Of a stretch of DNA of 58,868 nucleotides, positions 25,943 through 35,302 are shown piece after piece. The position numbers and the translations under genes were made by a program. Location: the NCBI RefSeq assembly GCF_011806575.1, contig NZ_JAATOO010000026.1:1-58868 (forward strand), given 5' to 3'. Numbering within the stretch: the stretch's first letter is position 1; each line of letters begins with the position of its first letter. Below the pieces are notes generated by a model that ran no database searches, was not told the DNA's origin, and saw only the letters and a program-made list of their open reading frames with translations. Origin of the DNA: Vibrio hepatarius (GTDB lineage Bacteria; Pseudomonadota; Gammaproteobacteria; Enterobacterales; Vibrionaceae).

Positions 25943-27415
25943 TTGAAGATTAAACGATTTTTTGCCAAGGACATGCGCTCTGCTCTACTCCAAGTGAAAG
26001 GGGAGTTGGGAGACGACGCGGTGATCATGTCAAACAAAAAAGTCGCAGGTGGTGTCGAGATCGTTGCGGCGATCGACAGCGAAGGCGCAAATCGCTCGTC
26101 GACGAACAACTACGGTTCTAGCCCTCGTCATAACTTACGCCAAGCACCTGCTTCTTTGCCTACTTCGTCAAAACGACAGCTAGAGGATGACCGAGTTTCA
26201 TTGCAAACTCAGGCCGACTCCGGTCGTTCGATGACGAAGCGTTTCGCCAATATGCTGAAACATTACAGCAACGGGAAACCAGAATTTGAAGAGCGTGAGG
26301 AAGAGAGCCAAGACTCACTGTCAGCGTTACTTAAACGCCAGTCTTCAGCACAATCCAATGCCGACCGCATTCAACTGAAAGAAGACTCACCGCTAGCTAA
26401 ATTGATTGCTGAAGACTCTCGAATTGAACGTCCACAAGAGCGTCTGGACCCAACGCGTTTTGAGCGTGGTCGTCCAAGCCAAGCCGACGTTTCTAATGAA
26501 AGCCTAGAAGATATGAAAGAAGAGATGATGTCTATTCGTCGACTTCTGGAGCATCAAGTGTCTGGCCTTATGTGGCAAGAAGTGGAGCGTCGTGAGCCAC
26601 TGAGAGCAATGTTGATCAAACGCCTAGAGCGTATGGGCGTTTCGTCAGATTTGGCGGACCAATTGGCTTGTTACATTCCTGAAGATACGCCACCAACCAA
26701 AGCGTGGAAGGCGCTATTAGGCTTGGTGTCTGACCAAGTTCCAATTTCGAAGCAAGATATTCTTAAACGTGGTGGTGTGGTTGCACTGCTCGGCCCAACA
26801 GGCGTTGGTAAGACAACGACTGTGGCTAAGCTTGCGGCTCGTGCTGCGATGGAATGGGGGGCGGACAACGTTGCGTTAGTGACAACTGACACGTACCGAA
26901 TAGGTGCCCACGAACAATTGGCGATTTATGGTCGAATCATGGGATGCCCGGTAAAAGTTGCTAAAGATTCTAAAGAGTTAGCCGATGTAATTTATCAGTT
27001 ACGAAACCGTCGCCTGATTCTTGTTGATACCGCGGGTATGGGGCAGCGAGATGTACGACTGTCAGAACAGCTGGATACGTTGATGCACGATAGTGGTGAA
27101 GTGATTCATAGTTATCTTGTTCTTCCAGCCACTGCTCAACGCAAAGTGTTGCAAGAGACAATAGACCACTTTAAACGCATCCCATTATCTGGATGTATCT
27201 TAACCAAACTCGATGAGTCGTTAAGCCTTGGTGAGTTTGTAAGTGTGGTTGTGCAGAATTCATTACCGGTTGCTTACATAGCAAACGGTCAGCGAGTGCC
27301 CGAAGATATTGTGATTGCCCAGCCCAAATATATGGTAGCTAAGGCAAACGAATTACTTGAGAAGTCGACAGAAGATGAGCCTCACTACTGGAATAGTGAC
27401 GCGGAAAGGTTCTAG
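25943..27415 (+). CDS. flhF: Flagellar SRP-like GTPase FlhF
   Basis: FlhF sets the polar position of the flagellum. The 490-residue protein has a basic N-terminal B domain, a low-complexity linker and an SRP54-type NG domain with P-loop GPTGVGKTTTVAKL near residue 283, the VTTDTYRIGAHEQL motif and VDTAGMGQRD. The start is a TTG at 25943 (read MKIKRFFAKDMRSAL), the position conserved in the family. It lies between flhA and flhG, as in other polar flagellates. Confidence 0.96.
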   Translation: MKIKRFFAKDMRSALLQVKGELGDDAVIMSNKKVAGGVEIVAAIDSEGANRSSTNNYGSSPRHNLRQAPASLPTSSKRQLEDDRVSLQTQADSGRSMTKRFANMLKHYSNGKPEFEEREEESQDSLSALLKRQSSAQSNADRIQLKEDSPLAKLIAEDSRIERPQERLDPTRFERGRPSQADVSNESLEDMKEEMMSIRRLLEHQVSGLMWQEVERREPLRAMLIKRLERMGVSSDLADQLACYIPEDTPPTKAWKALLGLVSDQVPISKQDILKRGGVVALLGPTGVGKTTTVAKLAARAAMEWGADNVALVTTDTYRIGAHEQLAIYGRIMGCPVKVAKDSKELADVIYQLRNRRLILVDTAGMGQRDVRLSEQLDTLMHDSGEVIHSYLVLPATAQRKVLQETIDHFKRIPLSGCILTKLDESLSLGEFVSVVVQNSLPVAYIANGQRVPEDIVIAQPKYMVAKANELLEKSTEDEPHYWNSDAERF

Positions 27416-27428
27416 GCGGCAGACGATT

Positions 27429-28316
27429 ATGACAAATAACATGATACAAGACCAAGCAAGCGGACTACGCCGCTTAACACAACCTTCTCTAACTAAGGTC
27501 ATCTCGGTTACGGGTGGTAAAGGTGGTGTCGGTAAATCAAACGTAACTCTCGGCATGGCTATCTGTATGGCTCGCCAAGGTAAGAAAGTCATGGTTCTGG
27601 ACGCTGACTTAGGTCTCGCAAATGTCGATGTAATGCTAGGTATTCGACCAAAGCGCAACCTCGGTCACGTTCTTGCAGGTGAGTGTGAGCTCAAAGATGC
27701 TATTGTTGAAGGACCATTCGGTATAAAAATTATTCCGGCGACATCTGGTACTCAATCTATGGCAGAGCTATCACATGCACAACATATCGGCTTGATTCGT
27801 GCATTTGGTAGCCTAGAAGACGAGATGGACGTGTTATTAATTGACACGGCTGCTGGTATCTCTGATATGGTAGTCAGCTTTTCGCGCGCAGCCCAAGATG
27901 TGGTGGTGGTTGTTTGTGATGAACCAACCTCGATCACAGATGCATATGCGTTGATTAAATTGCTGAGTAAAGAGCACCAAGTTCAGCGATTCAAAATCGT
28001 AGCAAACATGGTCCGAAGCTACCGCGAAGGGAGAGAATTGTTCGCAAAATTGACTTTGGTCACAGAGCGATTCTTGAATGTGAGCCTTGAGCTCGTAGCA
28101 TGTATTCCATTAGATGATAAAGTTCGACAAGCCGTTAAAAAACAGAAAATTGTTGTCGATGCATTTCCGCGCTCACCTGCCGCTCTAGCGATAGGGTCTC
28201 TGGCAAATAAAGCGCTAACTTGGCCAATTCCTAAGACGCCAAGCGGGCATCTCGAGTTTTTTGTTGAACGTTTGTTGAATAGAACAGAAATACTAGAGGA
28301 ACCATTTGGTGAATAA
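27429..28316 (+). CDS. flhG: MinD-like ATPase FlhG (FleN), flagellar number regulator
   Basis: FlhG limits flagellar number and antagonises FlhF. The ATG at 27429 (MTNNMIQDQASGLRRL) gives 295 residues. It carries the deviant Walker A motif GGKGGVGKSN (about 29-38), LIDTAAGISDMV and a C-terminal amphipathic segment. The N-terminal DQASGLRRL motif is the region that stimulates FlhF GTPase activity. The frame overlaps fliA by 8 bases. Confidence 0.95.
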   Translation: MTNNMIQDQASGLRRLTQPSLTKVISVTGGKGGVGKSNVTLGMAICMARQGKKVMVLDADLGLANVDVMLGIRPKRNLGHVLAGECELKDAIVEGPFGIKIIPATSGTQSMAELSHAQHIGLIRAFGSLEDEMDVLLIDTAAGISDMVVSFSRAAQDVVVVVCDEPTSITDAYALIKLLSKEHQVQRFKIVANMVRSYREGRELFAKLTLVTERFLNVSLELVACIPLDDKVRQAVKKQKIVVDAFPRSPAALAIGSLANKALTWPIPKTPSGHLEFFVERLLNRTEILEEPFGE

Positions 28317-29043
28317 GGCCCTGACCTATGACCAGTACGGAAACCAGAACAGCCAGCGGGAGTTTCTAGAGAAATACTCGGTGCTTGTGAAGCGTATTGC
28401 TCATCATTTGTTGGGTCGGCTCCCTCCTAGTGTGCAAGTAGAAGACCTTATTCAATCGGGCATGATTGGCTTACTTGAAGCCCAGAAGAATTATGACGGT
28501 AGTAAAGGCGCGAGTTTTGAAACTTACGCGGGTATTCGAATCCGTGGTGCTATGCTCGATGATATCAGACGTGGAGATTGGGTTCCTCGCTCGGTACACA
28601 GACATAGCCGCGAGATAAGCCAGGCGATCGCAACACTAGAGGGTGAGCTAAATCGTGACCCGACGGATATGGAAGTCGCTAAGCACGTAGGCATGAGTTT
28701 AGAGCAATACCACTCAGTCCTAACTGACATTAACTGTTCTCGATTGGTTGGTATAGAAGATCTTGGCGTTTCCGAAGACGTGATCAACACTGAAGATAAC
28801 GAAGAGGCGAACAGCCCTTTTCAAGGTGTCGCGGATGAGTTCTTTCGAAATGCGCTGGTGGAGTCGATTAAATCTTTGCCGGAACGCGAGGCACTTGTGC
28901 TGTCGCTTTACTATGACGAAGAATTGAATTTAAAAGAAATTGGCGAAGTAATTGGTGTTAGCGAGTCACGCGTTAGCCAGATACTAAGTCAATCAATGCA
29001 GCGTTTACGCACTAAACTCAGTGCGTGGACTAACAATGAGTAA
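28309..29043 (+). CDS. fliA: Flagellar sigma factor FliA (sigma-28)
   Basis: FliA directs RNA polymerase to late flagellar promoters. The GTG at 28309 (read MNKALTYDQYG), behind AGAGGA, gives 244 residues. Regions 2 (VEDLIQSGMIGLLEA), 3 and 4 (LKEIGEVIGVSESRVSQILS) are complete. It overlaps the end of flhG, implying translational coupling, and is followed by cheY after a 31-base gap. Confidence 0.96.
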   Translation: MNKALTYDQYGNQNSQREFLEKYSVLVKRIAHHLLGRLPPSVQVEDLIQSGMIGLLEAQKNYDGSKGASFETYAGIRIRGAMLDDIRRGDWVPRSVHRHSREISQAIATLEGELNRDPTDMEVAKHVGMSLEQYHSVLTDINCSRLVGIEDLGVSEDVINTEDNEEANSPFQGVADEFFRNALVESIKSLPEREALVLSLYYDEELNLKEIGEVIGVSESRVSQILSQSMQRLRTKLSAWTNNE

Positions 29044-29074
29044 AACACTGATATTGAATTCAGTGGAGGCAATT

Positions 29075-29455
29075 TTGAATAAAAACATGAAGATCCTTAT
29101 TGTTGATGATTTTTCAACAATGCGCCGTATTGTTAAGAACCTACTTCGCGATCTGGGTTTCAATAATACATCAGAAGCTGATGACGGCTTGACGGCGTTA
29201 CCTATGCTTAAAAAAGGTGAGTTCGACTTCGTCGTGACAGACTGGAATATGCCAGGGATGCAAGGTATTGACCTCCTGAAACATATCCGCGCAGATGCTG
29301 AACTAAAGCATCTACCTGTCCTTATGATTACCGCGGAAGCAAAACGCGAACAGATCATCGAAGCGGCACAAGCGGGTGTAAATGGCTACATTGTTAAGCC
29401 TTTCACAGCTGCGACACTAAAAGAGAAGCTAGATAAGATTTTTGAACGTTTATAG
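29075..29455 (+). CDS. cheY: Chemotaxis response regulator CheY
   Basis: CheY-phosphate binds the flagellar switch. The preferred start is the TTG at 29075, five bases after a perfect GGAGG (29065-29069), giving 126 residues; the ATG at 29087 has its ribosome site too far away. The acidic pair D11-D12, phospho-acceptor D56 (VTDWNMPGMQG), the TAEAKREQI switch threonine and the K in YIVKPF are all present. This is the CheY of the main flagellar cluster (CheY-3 type in V. cholerae). Confidence 0.95.
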   Translation: MNKNMKILIVDDFSTMRRIVKNLLRDLGFNNTSEADDGLTALPMLKKGEFDFVVTDWNMPGMQGIDLLKHIRADAELKHLPVLMITAEAKREQIIEAAQAGVNGYIVKPFTAATLKEKLDKIFERL

Positions 29456-29487
29456 TCTATAACTCAAGGCGTTAAGGCCAATTCAGA

Positions 29488-30207
29488 ATGATTTCATTAG
29501 AGCAAGCGAAACAACTCGTAGCGCTACTAGAAAATGAGCAACAACAAGAAGCCAATCTTCTTGTGAAAGATCTGTACGAAAATGCTTCGAATGCAGTGAT
29601 TGAAGAACTTGGCGAGCTGACTCGTGATCTTCATGAAGCAATCAAGCAGTTCAGTAGCGATGAACGAATGAGTCAAATTGCCAATGACGAAATCCCAGAT
29701 GCCAGGGATCGCCTTCAGTATGTCATTGATAAGACCGAAGATGCTGCAAATAAAACCATGGACGCTGTTGATCGCTGCATGCCAATAGCTGAAAACTTGC
29801 ACGAAGGCCTGCTCAAAGTTCGTCCTCAGTGGAATGAACTGATGCACGGGCGCATTGATATCACTGAGTTTAAAGCGCTATGCCACAACATTGATGACCT
29901 ACTTGGTCAAGTGGAAGGGGATAGCTCTGAATTACGCGGTCAATTGACTGAGATCTTGATGGCTCAGGATTTTCAGGACTTAACCGGACAAATTATTTCC
30001 AGAGTGATTACACTGGTGAATGAGCTTGAAAATCGGTTAGTCAATACACTAGCGGCGCATAAAAACTCGTCGTTGGATAAGAGTACAGATAACAACAAAA
30101 AAGCATCTACGGACCCAGAAGGTCCGATTCTCAACCCTCACGATAGAGAGGATGCCGTTTCATCGCAAGATGAAGTCGATGACCTTCTCTCGAGTCTTGG
30201 GTTTTAG
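29488..30207 (+). CDS. cheZ: CheY-phosphate phosphatase CheZ
   Basis: CheZ ends the signal by dephosphorylating CheY. The 239-residue protein is mostly helical, with the conserved catalytic segment MAQDFQDLTGQIISRVI (the catalytic glutamine lies in QDLTGQ) and a C-terminal CheY-binding tail (QDEVDDLLSSLGF). It stands between cheY and cheA with short spacers. Confidence 0.95.
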   Translation: MISLEQAKQLVALLENEQQQEANLLVKDLYENASNAVIEELGELTRDLHEAIKQFSSDERMSQIANDEIPDARDRLQYVIDKTEDAANKTMDAVDRCMPIAENLHEGLLKVRPQWNELMHGRIDITEFKALCHNIDDLLGQVEGDSSELRGQLTEILMAQDFQDLTGQIISRVITLVNELENRLVNTLAAHKNSSLDKSTDNNKKASTDPEGPILNPHDREDAVSSQDEVDDLLSSLGF

Positions 30208-30216
30208 AGGTATTAT

Positions 30217-32373
30217 ATGAGCTACGATTTAGACGAAGATATTCTTCAGGACTTTTTGGTTGAAGCTGGCGAGATATTAGAGCTTCTCTCTGAGCAACTG
30301 GTTGAGTTGGAAAACAATCCAGATGACAAAGATCTATTAAACGCCATTTTCCGAGGCTTCCACACCGTTAAAGGTGGCGCAGGTTTCTTGTCTTTGACAG
30401 AACTTGTTGATACCTGCCATGGTGCAGAGAACGTGTTTGATATTTTGCGTAACGGTCAGCGTCAAGTAGACGCGAGTCTCATGGACACCATGCTACAAGC
30501 ATTGGATACTGTTAACGAGCAATTCCAGGCGGTTCAGGATCGTGAACCTCTCGTCGCAGCAGACCAATCCTTGCTTGATGAACTTCACCGTCTAAGTAAG
30601 CCCGCCTCTGCGGAAGAAGCAAGCGCAGCTCAAGTTCCTGACGCAGAACCTGTGGTAGAGACGCCAGTGGAAGTGCCGGCTGAAACGCCAGCATCCGCAG
30701 AAACGTCGACAAATTCTATCGATGAAATTACTCAAGATGAATTTGAAAAATTGCTGGATGAACTGCACGGTAAAGGCAGTGCCCCGAGCAGTTCTACTCC
30801 AGCGGCGGCTGCGTCAACACAACCAGAAGACGAAACAAGTGGCGATATCACCGATGATGAGTTCGAGAAATTACTCGACGAACTGCACGGTGTAGGAAAA
30901 GCGCCAGGTGATTCGGTTTCAGAATCCACAACACCAACTCCAACTCCAGAGCCGCAATCGAGCGCATCTGGTGATAGCGATTTGATGACCGACGAGGAGT
31001 TTGAAAAACTGCTCGACGAGCTGCACGGTAACGGTAAAGGTCCTTCCGTCGAAGAGCTTGAAGCGGCAACTAAGCCAGCTTCTGCAAACCTGCAAGTTGA
31101 GCAAAAACCAGCTGCTGCACCAGCTCCAGCAAAAGCGCCTGAAAAAGCAGTACCTGCTAAATCAGAAGCGGCGACGCCAGCGAAAAAAACACAAGCAGAA
31201 GCAACAGTCCGTGTTGATACCTCAACACTAGATACCATTATGAACATGGTCGGTGAGTTGGTATTGGTACGTAACCGCCTGCTTAGCCTTGGTTTGAACA
31301 GCGCTGACGAAGAAATGTCGAAAGCGGTAGCAAACCTAGATGTTGTTACAGCTGACCTGCAAGGTGCGGTGATGAAAACGCGTATGCAACCGATCAAGAA
31401 AGTTTTTGGTCGTTTCCCACGTGTTGTTCGAGATTTGGCGCGCAGTTTGAAAAAAGACATCTCGCTGGAAATGCGTGGTGAAGATACAGACCTAGATAAG
31501 AACTTAGTTGAAGCGCTTGCCGATCCATTGATTCACTTGGTGCGTAACTCCGTCGACCATGGCATCGAAATGCCGGAAGACCGTGTTGCAGCAGGTAAAC
31601 CAAGTACAGGTAAAGTGATTCTTTCTGCTGCTCAAGAGGGAGACCATATCGAATTGGCTATCGTGGATGACGGTGGCGGTATGGATCCAGACAAACTTCG
31701 AGCAATTGCGGTTAAACGCGGCATTATGGATGAAGATGCGGCTTCGCGTCTTACCAATAAAGAGTGTTTCAACCTGATCTTTATGCCTGGTTTTTCAAGC
31801 AAAGAGAAAATTTCTGACATTTCAGGTCGTGGTGTAGGTATGGACGTAGTGAAAACGGCGATCAATACCTTGAACGGTTCTATTGATATCGATTCAGAAA
31901 TGGGTCAAGGCACGAAAATCACCATCAAAGTACCGTTAACACTGGCGATTCTGCCAACGCTAATGGTTGGTGTGGGTGGTCATCCGTTTGCGCTGCCATT
32001 GGCGAGTGTGAATGAGATTTTCCACTTAGATTTAAGTCGCACAAACGTTGTTGATGGTCAGTTGACGATCATTGTGCGTGATAAGTCGATTCCTTTGTTC
32101 TACTTGCAAAACTGGCTCACGCCAAGCATGGGGCAAGTGGAACTGCGTAAAGGGCATGGCCATGTAGTGATTGTTCAACTGGGTAGCCAGCGAGTTGGCT
32201 TTGTGGTTGATACGCTTATCGGCCAAGAAGAAGTGGTTATCAAGCCGCTGGATAAACTACTACAAGGCACTCCAGGTATGGCGGGCGCAACAATTACGAG
32301 TGATGGTCATATCGCGTTGATTCTAGACGTGCCAGATCTGCTAAAGCAGTACGCGGCAGCTTCACGAATCTAG
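30217..32373 (+). CDS. cheA: Chemotaxis histidine kinase CheA with a repeat-bearing linker
   Basis: CheA receives receptor signals and phosphorylates CheY and CheB. The 718-residue protein has P1 with phospho-accepting H49 (GFHTVKGGAGF), a long Ala/Pro/acidic linker (about 125-330) in place of an obvious P2 domain, P3 dimerisation (TSTLDTIMNMVGELVLVRNRL in part), the P4 ATPase (HLVRNSVDHGIE, VDDGGGMD, GRGVGMDVV) and the CheW-like P5. The linker holds three copies of a DEFEKLLDELHG motif. In Vibrio this linker region is described as the LID that binds ParP. Confidence 0.96.
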   Translation: MSYDLDEDILQDFLVEAGEILELLSEQLVELENNPDDKDLLNAIFRGFHTVKGGAGFLSLTELVDTCHGAENVFDILRNGQRQVDASLMDTMLQALDTVNEQFQAVQDREPLVAADQSLLDELHRLSKPASAEEASAAQVPDAEPVVETPVEVPAETPASAETSTNSIDEITQDEFEKLLDELHGKGSAPSSSTPAAAASTQPEDETSGDITDDEFEKLLDELHGVGKAPGDSVSESTTPTPTPEPQSSASGDSDLMTDEEFEKLLDELHGNGKGPSVEELEAATKPASANLQVEQKPAAAPAPAKAPEKAVPAKSEAATPAKKTQAEATVRVDTSTLDTIMNMVGELVLVRNRLLSLGLNSADEEMSKAVANLDVVTADLQGAVMKTRMQPIKKVFGRFPRVVRDLARSLKKDISLEMRGEDTDLDKNLVEALADPLIHLVRNSVDHGIEMPEDRVAAGKPSTGKVILSAAQEGDHIELAIVDDGGGMDPDKLRAIAVKRGIMDEDAASRLTNKECFNLIFMPGFSSKEKISDISGRGVGMDVVKTAINTLNGSIDIDSEMGQGTKITIKVPLTLAILPTLMVGVGGHPFALPLASVNEIFHLDLSRTNVVDGQLTIIVRDKSIPLFYLQNWLTPSMGQVELRKGHGHVVIVQLGSQRVGFVVDTLIGQEEVVIKPLDKLLQGTPGMAGATITSDGHIALILDVPDLLKQYAAASRI
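30736..31029 (+). repeat. Three DEFEKLLDELHG motif repeats in the CheA linker
   Basis: Copies lie at CheA residues 174-185 (ITQ-DEFEKLLDELHG), 214-225 (TDDEFEKLLDELHG) and 260-271 (TDEEFEKLLDELHG), spaced 40 and 46 residues apart, each followed by a Gly/Lys/Pro tail and separated by low-complexity spacer. Protein identity is near perfect although the DNA codons differ, so selection rather than recent duplication keeps them alike. Confidence 0.9.
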
Positions 32374-32396
32374 GTCATAGGAAGTAAAGGAAAGAT

Positions 32397-33536
32397 ATGG
32401 CAATTAAAGTATTAGTCGTCGATGATTCAAGTTTTTTCCGCCGCCGAGTGAGTGAAATCATTAACTCGGAAGCACGACTAGAAGTGGTAGACGTCGCAAC
32501 CAATGGCAAAGAAGCAGTAGAGAAAGCACTGCGCATTAAGCCAGACGTGATTACCATGGATATTGAAATGCCAGTGATGGATGGTATCACTGCGGTACGT
32601 GAAATCATGGCGCAGTGTCCAGTTCCTATCTTAATGTTTTCGTCCCTGACTCATGATGGGGCGAAAGCGACACTTGATGCACTCGAAGCGGGTGCATTAG
32701 ATTTTCTGCCGAAAAAGTTCGAAGATATTGCGCGTAATCGTGACGAAGCTGTGACTCTATTACAGCAGCGTGTGATTCATATTGCCTCTCGTCGTGCGTT
32801 TATGCGCCGTACGAGACCAGCAAGCCCAGTGAAATCACCAAGTTCATCCGCGCCAACTTCAAGCTTGCTGAATCGACAAACGACATCGACCAGTACACTA
32901 CCGCGCTCAACTGCGGCTCCAAAACCAGCGGTGAACGCACGTTTTCGCTCATCTGGCAAAAAATATCAGCTAACCGCGATTGGTACTTCAACAGGAGGTC
33001 CTGTTGCGCTACAAAAAATTCTAACCAATTTGCCTGCCAACTATCCACATCCGATCGTTTTAATCCAGCACATGCCAGCAACCTTTACCGCAGCATTTGC
33101 TACCCGTTTGAACTCGCTATGTAAGATACAGGTGAAAGAAGCGGAGAATGGCGATGTGCTAAAGCCGGGTGTCGCATATTTGGCTCCAGGTGGTAAGCAA
33201 ATGATGATCGACGGTCGTCCGGGAGCGGCTAAGCTGCGCATTCTCGACGGTGGTGAGCGTATGAATTACAAACCATGTGTTGATGTGACCTTTGGCAGTG
33301 CCGCGAAAATTTACCATGACCAAGTCTTATCAATGGTGTTGACTGGAATGGGAGCGGACGGACGAGAAGGCGCAAGAATGTTGAAAAACGCTGGCTCAAC
33401 GATCTGGGCGCAAGACGAAGAAAGCTGTGTGGTTTACGGCATGCCTCAAGCAGTGGCAAAAGCGGGTATTTCTACTGAAGACCTACCACTGGACCGCATC
33501 GCAGAACGCATGCTGGTCGAAGTCGGTTTAGCCTAG
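32397..33536 (+). CDS. cheB: Chemotaxis methylesterase/glutaminase CheB
   Basis: CheB removes methyl groups from receptors and is activated by CheA. The 379-residue protein has an N-terminal receiver domain (D9-D10, phospho-acceptor D55 in TMDIEMPVMDG), a Ser/Pro/Thr-rich linker (about 140-185) and the catalytic domain with the serine in GTSTGGPVALQ, histidine in IQHMPATF and aspartate in GMGADGREGARML. It follows cheA by 23 bases. Confidence 0.96.
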   Translation: MAIKVLVVDDSSFFRRRVSEIINSEARLEVVDVATNGKEAVEKALRIKPDVITMDIEMPVMDGITAVREIMAQCPVPILMFSSLTHDGAKATLDALEAGALDFLPKKFEDIARNRDEAVTLLQQRVIHIASRRAFMRRTRPASPVKSPSSSAPTSSLLNRQTTSTSTLPRSTAAPKPAVNARFRSSGKKYQLTAIGTSTGGPVALQKILTNLPANYPHPIVLIQHMPATFTAAFATRLNSLCKIQVKEAENGDVLKPGVAYLAPGGKQMMIDGRPGAAKLRILDGGERMNYKPCVDVTFGSAAKIYHDQVLSMVLTGMGADGREGARMLKNAGSTIWAQDEESCVVYGMPQAVAKAGISTEDLPLDRIAERMLVEVGLA

Positions 33537-33545
33537 AGGTTCGTC

Positions 33546-34322
33546 ATGATTGTATGGAGCATTGCAAACCAAAAAGGTGGCGTAGGTAAAACCACTACGA
33601 CAATTACGTTAGCCGGCTTGTTAAGTCAGCAGGGGAAGCGCGTACTGCTTGTGGATACCGATCCGCACGCTTCGCTAACTACCTATTTAGGTTATGACTC
33701 GGATAATGTGCCCGTCAGCCTGTTTGACTTGTTTCAGTTGAAAGAATATACCGAGCAAACGGTCGCTCCGCTGATTATGCAGTCCAACATCGAAGGGATA
33801 GACATTATTCCAGCACACATGTCTTTGGCGACGTTAGACCGTGTGATGGGTAATCGAAGTGGTATGGGATTGATCTTAAAACGTGCTTTGCTCGCGCTGA
33901 GAAAACGTTATGACTACGTACTGATCGACTGTCCTCCGATCCTTGGGGTGATGATGGTCAACGCACTGGCTGCGAGTGACCGCATTCTGATCCCTGTACA
34001 AACCGAGTTTCTGGCGATGAAAGGTTTGGAGCGTATGGTTCGCACCTTGGCGATTATGCAAAAATCGCGTGGTAAATCATTTAACGTGACGATTGTGCCA
34101 ACGATGTACGATAAGCGAACGAGAGCGTCGCTACAGACCTTACAGCAACTGAAGAAAGACTATCCAGAGCAAGTTTGGTCATCGGCTGTACCGATTGATA
34201 CTAAGTTCCGCGATGCTAGTTTGAAGCGCCTTCCAGTGTCTCATTTTGCATCGGGAAGCCGAGGTGTGTTTGCTTACAAGCAGTTGTTGCTTCACCTAGA
34301 GAGGTTGTCGATCGATGACTAG
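33546..34322 (+). CDS. parC: ParA-like ATPase ParC, polar localiser of chemotaxis arrays
   Basis: The 258-residue protein is a ParA/MinD-family ATPase with Walker A KGGVGKTT at residues 10-17, the switch-I-like DTDPHASLT and LIDCPPILGVMMVNAL. In Vibrio this gene, set between cheB and parP, encodes ParC, which recruits the chemotaxis arrays to the old pole through HubP and passes them to daughters at division. It overlaps parP by eight bases. It is unrelated to topoisomerase IV ParC. Confidence 0.92.
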   Translation: MIVWSIANQKGGVGKTTTTITLAGLLSQQGKRVLLVDTDPHASLTTYLGYDSDNVPVSLFDLFQLKEYTEQTVAPLIMQSNIEGIDIIPAHMSLATLDRVMGNRSGMGLILKRALLALRKRYDYVLIDCPPILGVMMVNALAASDRILIPVQTEFLAMKGLERMVRTLAIMQKSRGKSFNVTIVPTMYDKRTRASLQTLQQLKKDYPEQVWSSAVPIDTKFRDASLKRLPVSHFASGSRGVFAYKQLLLHLERLSIDD

Positions 34323-35265
34323 TCAGTCACTTTCTAGTGAACAAGCGTTGGATGATTACTTCTCTGCGTTGCTTGAAGGCAGTTCGGATGAAACGGCCGA
34401 ACTAACACCGGTAGAGCCAGTGGTTGAACTGGTACCAGAACCTCAATTGCAGCCAGTAGAAGAGTCTCACTTTGTTGAGCCTGAGTTGGAAGAGGTTGAC
34501 GTTCCTAACCTTGAAGATGTGGAACGCTTGCTCAAACAACTAGAAGCGTCCAACCCAGTCGATGAGGTCGACGTCGAGCATATTCTCGAACAAAATACCG
34601 TGAGTATTGCTCAGACTCAACCTGTTGTTGAAGAGATCCAAGAATGGGATACGGAGACGCTGGTTGAAGAGACGGTTGTGGAAATACCAACGGTTGAGTT
34701 GAACGTTACACCAGAAGTCATTGAGCCCGAAATCGATATTGCTATCGACATCGTACCTGAAGTTGAAACTCAACCGCAAGAAGCGAGTGAAGAGGCGTGG
34801 CAGAGCATAGCTAGAAGCGAACGCTTTCAAGTTTTGTACTTCGATGTTAACGGTGTACTGTTTGCGGTTCCGCTCGACGAGTTGGGTGGGATACACCGAC
34901 TTGGTGAGCTAAACCACTTGATCGGCCGACCAGCTTGGTACTTAGGTTTACAAACCAGTCGTGACGCACAATTGGATGTCGTTGATACAGCCAAGTGGGT
35001 TATGTCTGAAAAAATTAAGGATGACGCTTACAAAGACGCGTATGAATACGTAGTAATGTTAGGCGAAAGTATGTGGGGCTTGGCTTCTACCCAACTTAAA
35101 GGAACAGAAGCGCTGGAACCAGAAACCGTGCGTTGGCGAGAAAAGGCGGGTAAACGCCCTTGGCTCGCAGGCATGGTAAAAGAAAAAATGTGTGCTTTGA
35201 TACATGTTGACGCATTAATCGCTATGCTTAATGCAGGGCTTGATGTTAAAGCACTAGATAATTAG
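34315..35265 (+). CDS. parP: ParP, CheW-like coupling protein between ParC and CheA
   Basis: The 316-residue protein has an acidic, Pro/Val/Glu-rich N-terminal half (about 1-165) and a C-terminal CheW-like domain (starting RFQVLYFDVNGVLFAVPLDE in part), described in Vibrio as the AIF domain that binds CheA and receptors. The N-terminal part binds ParC. The 8-base overlap with parC keeps the two in step. Assignment rests on position and architecture. Confidence 0.9.
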   Translation: MTSQSLSSEQALDDYFSALLEGSSDETAELTPVEPVVELVPEPQLQPVEESHFVEPELEEVDVPNLEDVERLLKQLEASNPVDEVDVEHILEQNTVSIAQTQPVVEEIQEWDTETLVEETVVEIPTVELNVTPEVIEPEIDIAIDIVPEVETQPQEASEEAWQSIARSERFQVLYFDVNGVLFAVPLDELGGIHRLGELNHLIGRPAWYLGLQTSRDAQLDVVDTAKWVMSEKIKDDAYKDAYEYVVMLGESMWGLASTQLKGTEALEPETVRWREKAGKRPWLAGMVKEKMCALIHVDALIAMLNAGLDVKALDN

Positions 35266-35302
35266 AACATTTATGCCGCTTTAGGCTTAGAGAGGATTAG
35301 GT

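Noticed and set aside
30732..31460. 242-codon minus-strand frame opposite cheA
   Set aside because: It is the antisense of the cheA Ala/Pro/acidic linker. Its Ser/Gly-rich low-complexity product mirrors the codon bias of the sense strand, and no ribosome site or promoter is seen.
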